14,580 nucleotides of DNA from Frankiales bacterium (GCA_025464795.1 JAODNB010000151.1:1-14580), one strand, 5' to 3'. Shown: positions 1-7,183, counted from the stretch's first letter. Translations and numbers: made by a program. The notes: a model not told the origin generated them from the sequence alone.

Positions 1-568
1 GGGCGCTGCGCGCGAAGGTGCTGCCCGAGCCGACACTGTGGAAGCTGTGCTCCTCGTACCGGCCGCCGGTGACGTCGTAGCTGAAGATCCGGCCCTCACC
101 GCGCTCCGTGTCGTAGCCGGCGAACAGTGGGACGACCGCGAGGCCCTGCATGGCCATCTGCAGGTTGTTGCGGATCATGTTGGACAGCCGGTTGGCCTTG
201 CCCTCGAGGCTGAGCTGACTGCCCTCGATCTTCTCGTAGTGCTCGAGCTCCACCTGGAACAGCCGGACCATCTCGATGGCCAGCCCGGCCGTGCCCGCGA
301 TCCCGACGCAGGAGTGCTCGTCCGCGGGGAAGACCTTCTCGATGTCCCGCTGCGCGATGACGTTGCCCATCGTCGCCCGCCGGTCCCCGGCCATGACGAC
401 TCCCCCGGCGTGCGTGACCGCGACGATCGTCGTCCCGTGCGGCGCGTCCACCTTGGTGCCTGCCGGGAAGGTCAGCTTCGACGGGAGGAGATCAGGCTGC
501 GCAGATCCGAGGAAGGCCGTGAAGCTGCTGCCGTCCGCGGTGAAGTGAGCTGGTAGACGCCCGAACAT
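1..568 (-). CDS. prcB: 20S proteasome beta subunit precursor (partial, C-terminus off the left edge)
   Basis: This is the catalytic beta subunit of the bacterial 20S proteasome, which degrades pupylated proteins in the cytoplasm. The first 189 residues are visible, from ATG at 568. An AGAGGA ribosome site at 576-581 lies 7 nt upstream and fixes that start. Residues 1-45 (MFGRLPAHF...DAPHG) are the propeptide. Autocleavage at HG|TT would free the nucleophile Thr46. Asp62 and Lys78 fall at mature positions 17 and 33, the expected catalytic residues. GGVVMAGDRRAT, GIAGTAGLAIE and ELEHYEKIEG closely match actinobacterial PrcB. The propeptide is somewhat shorter than the 57 residues I recall for M. 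tuberculosis. The first 97 nt overlap the upstream zinc-protein gene in another frame. prcA is expected just beyond the edge. Confidence 0.97.
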   Translation of the reverse strand, partial: MFGRLPAHFTADGSSFTAFLGSAQPDLLPSKLTFPAGTKVDAPHGTTIVAVTHAGGVVMAGDRRATMGNVIAQRDIEKVFPADEHSCVGIAGTAGLAIEMVRLFQVELEHYEKIEGSQLSLEGKANRLSNMIRNNLQMAMQGLAVVPLFAGYDTERGEGRIFSYDVTGGRYEEHSFHSVGSGSTFARSA

Positions 569-1194
569 CGCAGAGTCCTCTGCCACTGTGTTGACCTGGT
601 CCTCTCGAGGTAGTCAATGCCTTTGCGCATGATGTCTACACGGTCCTTGAACTGGCCGAGACCACCGTTGAAGTTGAAGCACGTCAGGCCTCGGACGTTG
701 CCGAAAAGGTGGTCGTGGTCGACGTGGACGGCGGGCTGCTCGCGGCACACGGCGCATAGGCCACCTTGTGCCTCGAGCATCGCGTCGGCTTGGGCCTCGG
801 TGATGCCATAGCGGGCCTTGAGGTGGTAGCTGCGGGTGCTTCCGTGATGGCGCTTCTTCGATGCTTCGCCCCGCGCCTTGTGGCAGGGCTTGCAGTAGTT
901 GTTGCGACCGTCCTTGCGGTTGTTGACGTTCCGAGGGAACTCCGCTTCCGGTAGAACCAGCTTGCAATCCGGACACCGGCGATGACCTTGTGGCAGGTAG
1001 TAGTTGTCTCGCACCGTCCGACCTGCCGCGGCCATGCGCTTGCGGTAGCTCTTCCGCGACCGCTCGAGCATGCACACCTTGCAGTAGCTCCCCCGACCGT
1101 CACGCCGCTTGCTCTGCGCAGGGAACTCCTCGAGGGCTTTGATGCTTCCGCAGTCGAGGCAGGCTTTGCCATTGACGTTGGGCAAATCGCTCAT
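472..1194 (-). CDS. Recombination endonuclease VII-like (HNH/His-Me) zinc protein between pup and prcB
   Basis: A 240-residue protein starting ATG at 1194, 18 nt after the pup stop. Two similar zinc ribbons come first (C12/C15/C38/C41 and C74/C77/C101/C104, each with FP...RDGR..YCK.C-type spacing). An endonuclease VII-like domain follows at about 120-198: C147-x2-C150, VDHDH at 158-162, GNVRGLTC, GGLGQF. Family members cut branched DNA or act as homing nucleases. The usual last zinc ligand (C-x2-C) is Phe175 here. After about residue 203 the frame runs out of register into the prcB start and ends at 472. Base composition is lower in GC (55-62% in three rows counted) than the neighbours, which may indicate transfer. 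I recall a similar gene between pup and prcB in Streptomyces, but cannot verify it. The in vivo role is unknown. Confidence 0.8.
   Translation of the reverse strand: MSDLPNVNGKACLDCGSIKALEEFPAQSKRRDGRGSYCKVCMLERSRKSYRKRMAAAGRTVRDNYYLPQGHRRCPDCKLVLPEAEFPRNVNNRKDGRNNYCKPCHKARGEASKKRHHGSTRSYHLKARYGITEAQADAMLEAQGGLCAVCREQPAVHVDHDHLFGNVRGLTCFNFNGGLGQFKDRVDIMRKGIDYLERTRSTQWQRTLRCSGVYQLTSPRTAAASRPSSDLRSLISSRRS
576..581 (-). promoter_or_regulatory. Ribosome binding site of prcB
   Basis: AGAGGA on the reverse strand, 7 nt upstream of the prcB ATG at 568. It lies inside the upstream zinc-protein gene. It decides the prcB start, because the overlapping frame gives no PrcB-like sequence. Confidence 0.6.
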
Positions 1195-1212
1195 CTTTCC
1201 GGACCTAAGCGG

Positions 1213-1422
1213 TCATTCCCCCCCTTTTTGTACGTAGCTCTTGACAAACTCCTCTGCGTTTGATTCGAGCACGTCGTCGATCTCGTCGAGCAGGGCATCG
1301 ACGTCATCGGTCAGCGCCTCGACGCGGTCGTGGACGTCAGAGGCCTCCTCGACCGGCGCGGCCTCGACCTCCTCGGTGCTCTTGCTGGCGCGCTCCTGGC
1401 CGCCGCTGTCCTTGCTTGCCAT
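1213..1422 (-). CDS. pup: Prokaryotic ubiquitin-like protein Pup, encoded with C-terminal Glu
   Basis: Pup is the 69-residue, largely disordered tag attached through its C-terminal Glu to target lysines. ATG at 1422 is preceded by AAGGAG (1429-1434) with 6 nt spacing. The N-terminus is Ser/Lys/Glu-rich (MASKDSGGQ). Residues about 20-52 form the acidic coiled-coil segment that binds ARC/Mpa (DVDALLDEIDDVLE). The C-terminus is the conserved FVKSYVQKGGE. Because the gene already encodes Glu rather than Gln, deamidation by Dop is not needed before ligation. The codons for QKGG contain an A5-G7 run, the only such homopolymer pair I noticed in a gene here. dop is not directly upstream: two forward-strand genes intervene, so pup needs its own promoter. 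Confidence 0.98.
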   Translation of the reverse strand: MASKDSGGQERASKSTEEVEAAPVEEASDVHDRVEALTDDVDALLDEIDDVLESNAEEFVKSYVQKGGE

Positions 1423-1465
1423 CGCTTGCTCCTTGGTCCACCTGACGCGAGACGTCCTGCCGACG

Positions 1466-1471
1466 AACCTA
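1466..1471 (-). promoter_or_regulatory. Candidate -10 box for the pup operon
   Basis: TAGGTT on the reverse strand fits the actinobacterial TAnnnT pattern. It lies 43 nt upstream of the pup ATG, leaving room for a short leader with its AAGGAG ribosome site. I see no convincing -35 at 17-18 nt. It is proposed mainly because pup is separated from dop by genes on the other strand. Confidence 0.35.
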
Positions 1472-1527
1472 TCCCGCGGATCGGACACGGTACGGCGCAA
1501 CGGCGGATGTCCACAGCACCGGCTTCC

Positions 1528-1533
1528 TAGAGT
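1528..1533 (+). promoter_or_regulatory. Candidate -10 box giving a leaderless transcript
   Basis: TAGAGT ends 6 nt before the GTG at 1540, so transcription would begin at or next to the start codon. There is no Shine-Dalgarno and no clear -35. The same arrangement appears at three other genes in the window. Confidence 0.4.
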
Positions 1534-1539
1534 GAGGCC

Positions 1540-2376
1540 GTGGACCTCTACGGACTGCCTCCGGAGGAGTTCACGGCTGCCCGGGACGCGGCCGCCAAGA
1601 CGGACAGGGCCTTGAAGGCGCTGCGGAAGCCGAGCGTCTCCGCCTGGGTCATCAACACCTTGGTGCGTGAGGACCCGAAGCTCCTGGACGACCTGACGGC
1701 GCTGGGAGCGGAGCTGCTCGAGGCACAGCTGAACGGCCAGGGGCAGGAGCTCCGGGCCCTGACAGAGCAGCGGCGGCAGCTGGTGGCAACCGTGGCTCGG
1801 CACGCGATCGGCCTGGTCGACCGGGACCTGAGCACCACTGCGGAACGCGAGGTCGAGGCGACGCTGGAGGCGGCGCTGGCCGATCCGGCGAGTGCCGAGG
1901 CGGTGCGGTCGGGGCAGCTGGTCCGTCCGCTGTCCTACTCCGGCTTCGGAGCGGTCGACCTGGAGGGTGCGGTCGCACCGCTCCCCCGCGTCGCCAAGCC
2001 TGCGAAGCCACCGGCGAAGAAGGCCGCGAAGAAGGACACCTCTTCAGCCGAGGCCCGTGCTCTCGAGGCAGCGGGCCTGCTCGACGACCACGTCCGACGG
2101 GCCGCCGCCAGTGCCAGGGCGGCTGAGGACCACGAGCGCGTGGTGGCGGCAGCGGCAGGCGCGGAGGACGAGGCGACGGTGGCGCGGGACGAGGCGCGCG
2201 ACCGCCTGGCCGGCGCTGAGGCAGCGCTCAAGGAGGCCCACCGCGCCCGCGTCGCGGCCGAGAAGGAGCACGAAGCCTTGGTGCGCAAGGCTTCTGGGGC
2301 TGCGAGAGCAGTCGCGACGGCGCAGGACGAGGCCGACGCCGCGCGTCTCGCCCTGGACAAGCTGCGCCGTGGATGA
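1540..2376 (+). CDS. Coiled-coil protein of unknown function
   Basis: A 278-residue protein starting GTG at 1540. The N-terminal part (MDLYGLPPEEFTAARDA, then LRKPSVSAWVINTLVRED) is a block I recognise from actinobacterial hypothetical proteins but cannot assign a function. Residues about 155-166 form a Lys/Pro/Ala linker (PAKPPAKKAAKK). From about 170 to the end the protein is Ala/Glu/Arg-rich with heptad-like spacing and is probably a long coiled coil. No signal peptide or membrane segment is seen. It is divergent from pup (117 bp apart). Its last 8 nt overlap the start of the downstream nucleotidyltransferase gene, so the two are very likely cotranscribed and coupled. Confidence 0.8.
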   Translation: MDLYGLPPEEFTAARDAAAKTDRALKALRKPSVSAWVINTLVREDPKLLDDLTALGAELLEAQLNGQGQELRALTEQRRQLVATVARHAIGLVDRDLSTTAEREVEATLEAALADPASAEAVRSGQLVRPLSYSGFGAVDLEGAVAPLPRVAKPAKPPAKKAAKKDTSSAEARALEAAGLLDDHVRRAAASARAAEDHERVVAAAAGAEDEATVARDEARDRLAGAEAALKEAHRARVAAEKEHEALVRKASGAARAVATAQDEADAARLALDKLRRG

Positions 2377-3043
2377 CGTCGCGGAAGGGCAGGCCCTGGT
2401 GGACGCGCACTGCGGACGGATCGCGGCGCTCGGAGCGATCCCCTTCCTGCACGGATCGCTGGTCCTGGGCGGCTACCACCACGGCATCAGCGACGTCGAC
2501 GTCATCTTCCGCCTCGATCACCCGCTGACGGACGACGAGCGGGTGCTCGTCGACGCAGCCCATGAGGAGTCCGGCCCGAGCCTCGCTGCTTCCTACGTCC
2601 ACGACCCCTGCGACCCCGAGGTGCCGCACCCGACGTGGACGCACGGCTGGTCCGGGGACCGGCGGGTCTCGCTGATCACCCGGGCCGAGCTGCACCAGGC
2701 CCACCCCCAGGTGTGGCCCGAGATCCCTGACCTGGCAGGGGTTGTGGCCCTGGAGGTGAAGCGGGCTTGGACCCGCGAGCTCCGGGACCCGCGCACGTGG
2801 TGGAAGACCGAGTACGTCGACCTGGCCCTGACGTCCTGCGTCCGGGCTCTGCTCACACAGGCCGACGGGCAGCTGACCAGCAAGGACAGCGCCATCGGCC
2901 ACCTGGAGGTCTTCGGAGTTCCCGAACGGCTCGCCGTTGGCGTTGCCCTCAGGCGCCAGGGTCGAGTGGCCCCGCCGCAGCACCGCAGCCAGCGCGCCGT
3001 GCAGGCCCGTCGGGAGGTTCGACGGCTCCTGGCGATGCTCTAG
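2369..3043 (+). CDS. Nucleotidyltransferase-fold protein (Pol-beta superfamily)
   Basis: A 224-residue protein from GTG at 2369, overlapping the previous stop by 8 nt. I see no separate ribosome site, which fits translational coupling. Residues 28-47 carry the nucleotidyltransferase signature: HGS, then GGYHHG, then SDVDV, with Asp42 and Asp44 as probable metal ligands. A charged region follows (HPTWTHGWSGDRRVSLITRAEL). A helical C-terminal part has VKRAWTRELRDPRTWWKTEYVDLAL, resembling the second domain of aminoglycoside adenylyltransferase-like proteins. The substrate cannot be told from sequence: small molecule, RNA or protein are all possible. Its stop overlaps the dop stop (shared CTAG), leaving no space for a terminator between the convergent genes. 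Confidence 0.75.
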   Translation: MDDVAEGQALVDAHCGRIAALGAIPFLHGSLVLGGYHHGISDVDVIFRLDHPLTDDERVLVDAAHEESGPSLAASYVHDPCDPEVPHPTWTHGWSGDRRVSLITRAELHQAHPQVWPEIPDLAGVVALEVKRAWTRELRDPRTWWKTEYVDLALTSCVRALLTQADGQLTSKDSAIGHLEVFGVPERLAVGVALRRQGRVAPPQHRSQRAVQARREVRRLLAML

Positions 3044-4575
3044 CGTCGGCCGGCCAGGGTGTCCACGAGCTCCACTGCGTCGCCACAGCTGTCGAGGAGG
3101 TCGCCCACGTGCGCCTTCGTCCCGCGAAGCGGCTCCAGTGTCGGCACCCGCTGCAGGGACTCGCGACCGACGTCGAAGATGAGCGAGTCCCAGGAGGCGG
3201 CGGCGACCTGTGTCGGGTACTGCTGCAGGCAGCGCCCGCGGAAGTAGGCACGGGTGTCCTCCGGCGGCGCCAGGACGGCGGTCTGCACGTCCGCCTCGGA
3301 CACGAGCGTCTCCATGGATCCCCTTGCCACCAAGCGGTTGTAGAGGCCCTTGTCCTGACGGACGTCGCTGTACTGCAGGTCCACGAGGTGCAGCTTCGGC
3401 GCGGCCCAGTCGAGGCCCTCGCGCTGCCGGTAGCCCTCGAGCAGCTTCAGCTTCGCCACCCAGTCGAGCTCCCCCGCGAGCGACATGACGTCGTCACTCA
3501 ACCGGTCGAGCGTCGACTCCCAGCGGGCCAGCACGTCGGCGGTCTGCGGGTCGACATCGGACCCGAGCCGGTCCTCGACGTGCTTGCGCGCCTGCTCGCA
3601 GTACTCCATCTGCAGCTGGAGAGCCGTCATCGTGCGGCCGTCCCGCAAGGTCACCTGGTGCGTCAGCGTCGGGTCGTGCGACACGGCCCGCAGCGCCGAC
3701 ACGGGTCCTTCGATGGCGAGGTCGATGCCGTTCTGCTTGAGCCAGCCGTCCTCGATCATCGCGAGCACCAGGTTGGTGGTCCCGACCTTCAGGTAGGTCG
3801 AGACCTCAGACAGGTTCGCGTCGCCGATGATGACGTGCAGCCGGCGGTACTTCTCGGGGTCGGCGTGCGGCTCGTCCCGGGTGTTGATGATCGGCCTCTT
3901 GAGGGTCGTCTCCAGCCCCACCTCGACCTCGAAGAAGTCGGCGCGCTGACTGATCTGGAAGCCGTGCTCACGACCGTCCTGACCGATGCCGACCCGGCCC
4001 GCGCCGACGACCACCTGTCGGGACACGAAGAACGGCGTGAGATGCCGCACGATGTCCGCGAAGGCGGTGGACCGGGTCATCAGGTAGTTCTCGTGCGTGC
4101 CGTACGACGCGCCCTTGTTGTCGGTGTTGTTCTTGTACAGCTGGATCGGGGCTGTCCCAGGTACTTGAAGCGCCCGCTCCGCCGCGACCTCCATCACCCG
4201 CTCCCCCGCCTTGTCCCACCGGACCAGGTCGAGCGGGTTGGTGACCTCCGGGGTGGAGTACTCCGGGTGCGCGTGGTCCACGTAGAGCCGCGCCCCGTTC
4301 GTGAGGATCACGTTCGCGAGGCCGAGCTCCTCGTCGGGTTCCCCTGGCAGGTGGTCGGAGCCTCCGATGCCGACCTCGAAGCCACGCGCGTCCCGCAGCG
4401 GGTTCTCCTCCTCGAAGTCCCACCGGGTGCGCCGGTCGCGTGCCTGGCCCTCCGGTGTGCCGCTGGCATAGCCGTTGACCACCTGCGAGGAGGCCACCAT
4501 GTGGTTGACACCTGCGTGGCCAGGGGTCGACACCCCGAACTCGGTCTCCGTCCCCATGACCCGCCGTGCGCTCAT
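3040..4575 (-). CDS. dop: Pup deamidase/depupylase Dop
   Basis: Dop removes Pup from conjugates and, where Pup ends in Gln, also deamidates it. It has a carboxylate-amine ligase (glutamine synthetase-like) fold and needs ATP. The 511-residue length is close to other Dop proteins. Metal-binding Glu10 and Glu12 lie in GTETEFG. The proposed catalytic Asp100 lies in GARLYVDHAHPEYSTPE. QLYKNN, GHGFQISQR-type and VEVGLETTLKR segments, DEPHAD, and the C-terminal DLQYSDVRQDKGLYNRL and ASWDS all match Dop. The start ATG at 4575 overlaps the upstream PAP2 stop (ATGA), which implies coupling; Met7 at 4557 is a possible alternative. With Pup already ending in Glu here, depupylation is its likely main role. 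Confidence 0.96.
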   Translation of the reverse strand: MSARRVMGTETEFGVSTPGHAGVNHMVASSQVVNGYASGTPEGQARDRRTRWDFEEENPLRDARGFEVGIGGSDHLPGEPDEELGLANVILTNGARLYVDHAHPEYSTPEVTNPLDLVRWDKAGERVMEVAAERALQVPGTAPIQLYKNNTDNKGASYGTHENYLMTRSTAFADIVRHLTPFFVSRQVVVGAGRVGIGQDGREHGFQISQRADFFEVEVGLETTLKRPIINTRDEPHADPEKYRRLHVIIGDANLSEVSTYLKVGTTNLVLAMIEDGWLKQNGIDLAIEGPVSALRAVSHDPTLTHQVTLRDGRTMTALQLQMEYCEQARKHVEDRLGSDVDPQTADVLARWESTLDRLSDDVMSLAGELDWVAKLKLLEGYRQREGLDWAAPKLHLVDLQYSDVRQDKGLYNRLVARGSMETLVSEADVQTAVLAPPEDTRAYFRGRCLQQYPTQVAAASWDSLIFDVGRESLQRVPTLEPLRGTKAHVGDLLDSCGDAVELVDTLAGRR

Positions 4576-5393
4576 GGCGTCAGGGTACGGGCAGGGGACA
4601 GCACCGGTGCCGGCGTCGCCGGCTGCAGGGCCTTGCGAGCGGTGCGGTCTGCGAGCACCACAACGGCGAGGAGCGCAGCCGATACGGCCCCGTCGGCCCA
4701 CCAGTGGTTCGCCGTTGCCGCGACGACCAGCGCCATGACCACGGGGTGCAGCACGACCAGCCACCGCCAGCGGCTCCGGGCGGTCGTGACGACGACGTAG
4801 GCCACGAGCACCGCCCAACCGACGTGGAGGGACGGCATGGCGAGCAGCTGCCCGGAGAGCCCGTCGTTGAACGTGCCGTAGACCGACTGGCCGTAGTCGA
4901 GAGCGAGGTCGTGGAAGCCAAGGCCTGGGGTGAGCCGCGGCGGCGCGACAGGGATGAAGTGCGCCACGAACGCCAGTGCGGTCAGGCCGCACAGGTAGAG
5001 CCTCGTCCGACCGTACGCCTCACGGTGCCGCAGCCACACCCAGCCGAGCAGAGCGATCATCGGGTTGAAGTGCCCGTACAGGTAGTAGCCGTTGCAGAGC
5101 TGAGCGAGCCACGGGTGCGGGAGGACGAGCTGCTGCACTGCCAGCTCGCTCGGCAGGTGCAGAGCCTGCTCGGTGTGCCAGACCGCGAGCGCGTTGCTCC
5201 GGGCACCGACCACGTTCCGGTGCGTGATGCTCCCGAGCCACTGCCAGGAGGTGTAGAGGATGAGGACGATCGAGGCCTCGGTGAGCGCGGCACCGATCCG
5301 TGTCCACCGGCGCGCGCGGGCGAGCAGCGAGAGCAGCACGACCACGGCTGCGATCGCTGCTGACGACTGCCACGTGGGGTCGAGGTGCGGCAT
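4572..5393 (-). CDS. PAP2-family membrane phosphatase/transferase (AUR1-like)
   Basis: A 273-residue integral membrane protein. Hydrophobic segments lie at about 11-25, 40-56, 110-122, 134-150, 186-204 and 210-228. FIPVAPPRL (146-154), AMPSLHVGWA with His190, and ATANHWWADG with His230 and Asp234 are the PAP2 active-site motifs in the arrangement typical of the AUR1/inositol-phosphotransferase-like branch. Likely substrates are phospholipid or isoprenoid phosphates at the membrane. The start is ATG at 5393, 15 nt after the arc stop, and the stop overlaps dop as ATGA. It is therefore in the arc-dop operon, though nothing ties its chemistry to pupylation. Confidence 0.88.
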   Translation of the reverse strand: MPHLDPTWQSSAAIAAVVVLLSLLARARRWTRIGAALTEASIVLILYTSWQWLGSITHRNVVGARSNALAVWHTEQALHLPSELAVQQLVLPHPWLAQLCNGYYLYGHFNPMIALLGWVWLRHREAYGRTRLYLCGLTALAFVAHFIPVAPPRLTPGLGFHDLALDYGQSVYGTFNDGLSGQLLAMPSLHVGWAVLVAYVVVTTARSRWRWLVVLHPVVMALVVAATANHWWADGAVSAALLAVVVLADRTARKALQPATPAPVLSPARTLTP

Positions 5394-5408
5394 GCGTCTG
5401 GAGGTCCT

Positions 5409-7175
5409 TTAGAGGTACTGCCCCGTGTTGGAGATCGTGTCGATCGACTTGCCCGTCTCGTTGCCCTTGGCGCTGGTGACGAGGGTACGGATGTAGACGA
5501 TGCGCTCCCCCTTCTTGCCCGAGATCCGAGCCCAGTCGTCGGGGTTCGTCGTGTTGGGCAGGTCCTCGTTCTCCTTGAACTCGTCGATGCACGCGGTCAG
5601 CAGGTGCTGCATGCGCAACCCCTTCTGGCTGCTCTCGAGGAAGTCCTTGATGGCCATCTTCTTGGCCCGCGCGACGATGTTCTCGATCATGGCGCCGGAG
5701 TTGAAGTCCTTGAAGTAGAGGACTTCCTTGTCTCCGCCCGCATAGGTCACCTCGAGGAACTTGTTCTCCTCGCCCTCGGTGTAGATGCGCTCGACGACGC
5801 CCTGCACCATCGCTGCCAGCGTCGCGGCGCGGTTCCCGCCGTGCTCGGCGAGGTCGTCGGCGTGCAGGGGCAGCTCGGTGACGAGGTACTTCCCGAAGAT
5901 GTCCTTCGCGGCCTCAGCGTCAGGGCGCTCGATCTTGATCTTCACGTCGAGGCGACCGGGGCGCAGGATCGCCGGGTCGATCATGTCCTCGCGGTTGGAG
6001 GCACCGATCACGACGACGTTCTCGAGGGTCTCGACCCCGTCGATCTCGGACAGCAGCTGGGGCACGATCGTCGTCTCGACGTCCGAGGACACCCCCGAAC
6101 CACGGGTGCGGAAGATCGAGTCCATCTCGTCGAAGAACACGATGACGGGCGTGCCCTCGGACGCCTTCTCGCGGGCCCGCTGGAAGATCAGCCGGATGTG
6201 GCGCTCGGTCTCCCCGACGTACTTGTTGAGCAGCTCGGGGCCCTTGATGTTGAGGAAGTACGCGCGGCCGTCCGGCTTGCCGGTGACCTCAGCGACCTTC
6301 TTCGCCAGGCTGTTCGCGACGGCCTTGGCGATCAGCGTCTTGCCACAGCCGGGGGGCCCGTAGAGCAGCACGCCCTTCGGCGGGCGCAGCTGGTGCTCCT
6401 TGAACAGCTCCTTGTGCAGGAACGGCAGCTCGACCGCGTCGCGGATGGCTTCGATCTGCGAGGCGAGGCCGCCGATGTTGGAGTAGTCGATGTCGGGGAC
6501 CTCTTCGAGCACGAGGTCCTCGACCTCGCTCTTCGGGATCCGCTCGTAGACGTAGCCGCTGCGGGTCTCGAGCAGCAACGAGTCGCCCGCCTTGATCGGG
6601 GTGTCCAGCAGCGACTCGGCGATCATCACGACCCGCTCCTCGTCGGTGTGCCCGACGACCAGCGCGCGCTCACCGCCCTCGAGGACCTCCTTCAGCACCA
6701 CGACGTCGCCCTGCTTCTCGAAGGCCAGCGCCGCGACGACGTTGAGCGCCTCGTTGAGCATGACCTCCTGTCCGCGCTTGAGCGCTGCCATGTCGACAGC
6801 CGGGGACACCGTGACGCGCAGCTTGCGACCGCCGGTGAAGATGTCGACGGAGTCGTCGTCGTAGCGACCGATGAAGACGCCGTAGCCGCTGGGCGGTTGG
6901 GCGAGGCGCTCCACCTCTTCCTTGAGGGCGACGATCTGGTCCCGTGCCTCCTTGAGGGTGCTGACGAGGCGATCGTTCTGACCGGACGCGCCGGCGAGCG
7001 ACTTCTGCGCCTCAGCCAGCCGCTCCTCGAGAGCACGGACCTGTCGAGGGGAGTCCGAGAGCTTGCGCCGAAGGACCGAGACCTCTTCTTCGAGGAACCC
7101 GACCTGCGCGGTCAGGTCCGCGACCTGATCGGCCTCGGACCCTCCTGCTGAGGACCCACCACGCGTCCCAGCCAT
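5409..7175 (-). CDS. arc: Proteasome-associated AAA ATPase ARC/Mpa
   Basis: A hexameric AAA+ unfoldase that recognises Pup through N-terminal coiled coils and threads pupylated substrates into the 20S core. There are 588 residues from ATG 7175. Coiled coil spans about 15-95, and tandem OB-fold interdomains about 96-225. Walker A is GPPGCGKT at 273-280, Walker B is VIVFFDE at 344-350, and the pore loop is near KYVG (318-321). SNRED and RPGRLDVKI follow, with DDWARISGKKGERIVYIRTL near the end. The last four residues, GQYL, are the motif that docks into and opens the 20S alpha ring. ATG 7175 is preferred over GTG 7184 because GGGGAGG (7184-7190) would abut the GTG but sits 8 nt from the ATG. Confidence 0.97.
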   Translation of the reverse strand: MAGTRGGSSAGGSEADQVADLTAQVGFLEEEVSVLRRKLSDSPRQVRALEERLAEAQKSLAGASGQNDRLVSTLKEARDQIVALKEEVERLAQPPSGYGVFIGRYDDDSVDIFTGGRKLRVTVSPAVDMAALKRGQEVMLNEALNVVAALAFEKQGDVVVLKEVLEGGERALVVGHTDEERVVMIAESLLDTPIKAGDSLLLETRSGYVYERIPKSEVEDLVLEEVPDIDYSNIGGLASQIEAIRDAVELPFLHKELFKEHQLRPPKGVLLYGPPGCGKTLIAKAVANSLAKKVAEVTGKPDGRAYFLNIKGPELLNKYVGETERHIRLIFQRAREKASEGTPVIVFFDEMDSIFRTRGSGVSSDVETTIVPQLLSEIDGVETLENVVVIGASNREDMIDPAILRPGRLDVKIKIERPDAEAAKDIFGKYLVTELPLHADDLAEHGGNRAATLAAMVQGVVERIYTEGEENKFLEVTYAGGDKEVLYFKDFNSGAMIENIVARAKKMAIKDFLESSQKGLRMQHLLTACIDEFKENEDLPNTTNPDDWARISGKKGERIVYIRTLVTSAKGNETGKSIDTISNTGQYL

Positions 7176-7183
7176 GTGCTCCA

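Noticed and set aside
472..1194. Endonuclease as part of an intein or group I intron splitting prcB
   Set aside because: PrcB reads from its own ATG and ribosome site with a complete propeptide. There are no intein splice motifs and the zinc protein has its own start.
2767..4800. Long open frame on the forward strand across dop
   Set aside because: It is antisense to a clear dop gene. The composition is Arg/Pro/Val/His-rich with no recognisable domain, as expected for a shadow frame in high-GC DNA.
4576..4992. N-terminal extension of dop to a start near 4992
   Set aside because: The added residues lie antiparallel to nothing but in another frame of the PAP2 gene, and the Dop family begins just before GTETEFG.
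5385..7151. 588-residue open frame antisense to arc
   Set aside because: The codon pattern mirrors arc, and no domain is visible in the translation.
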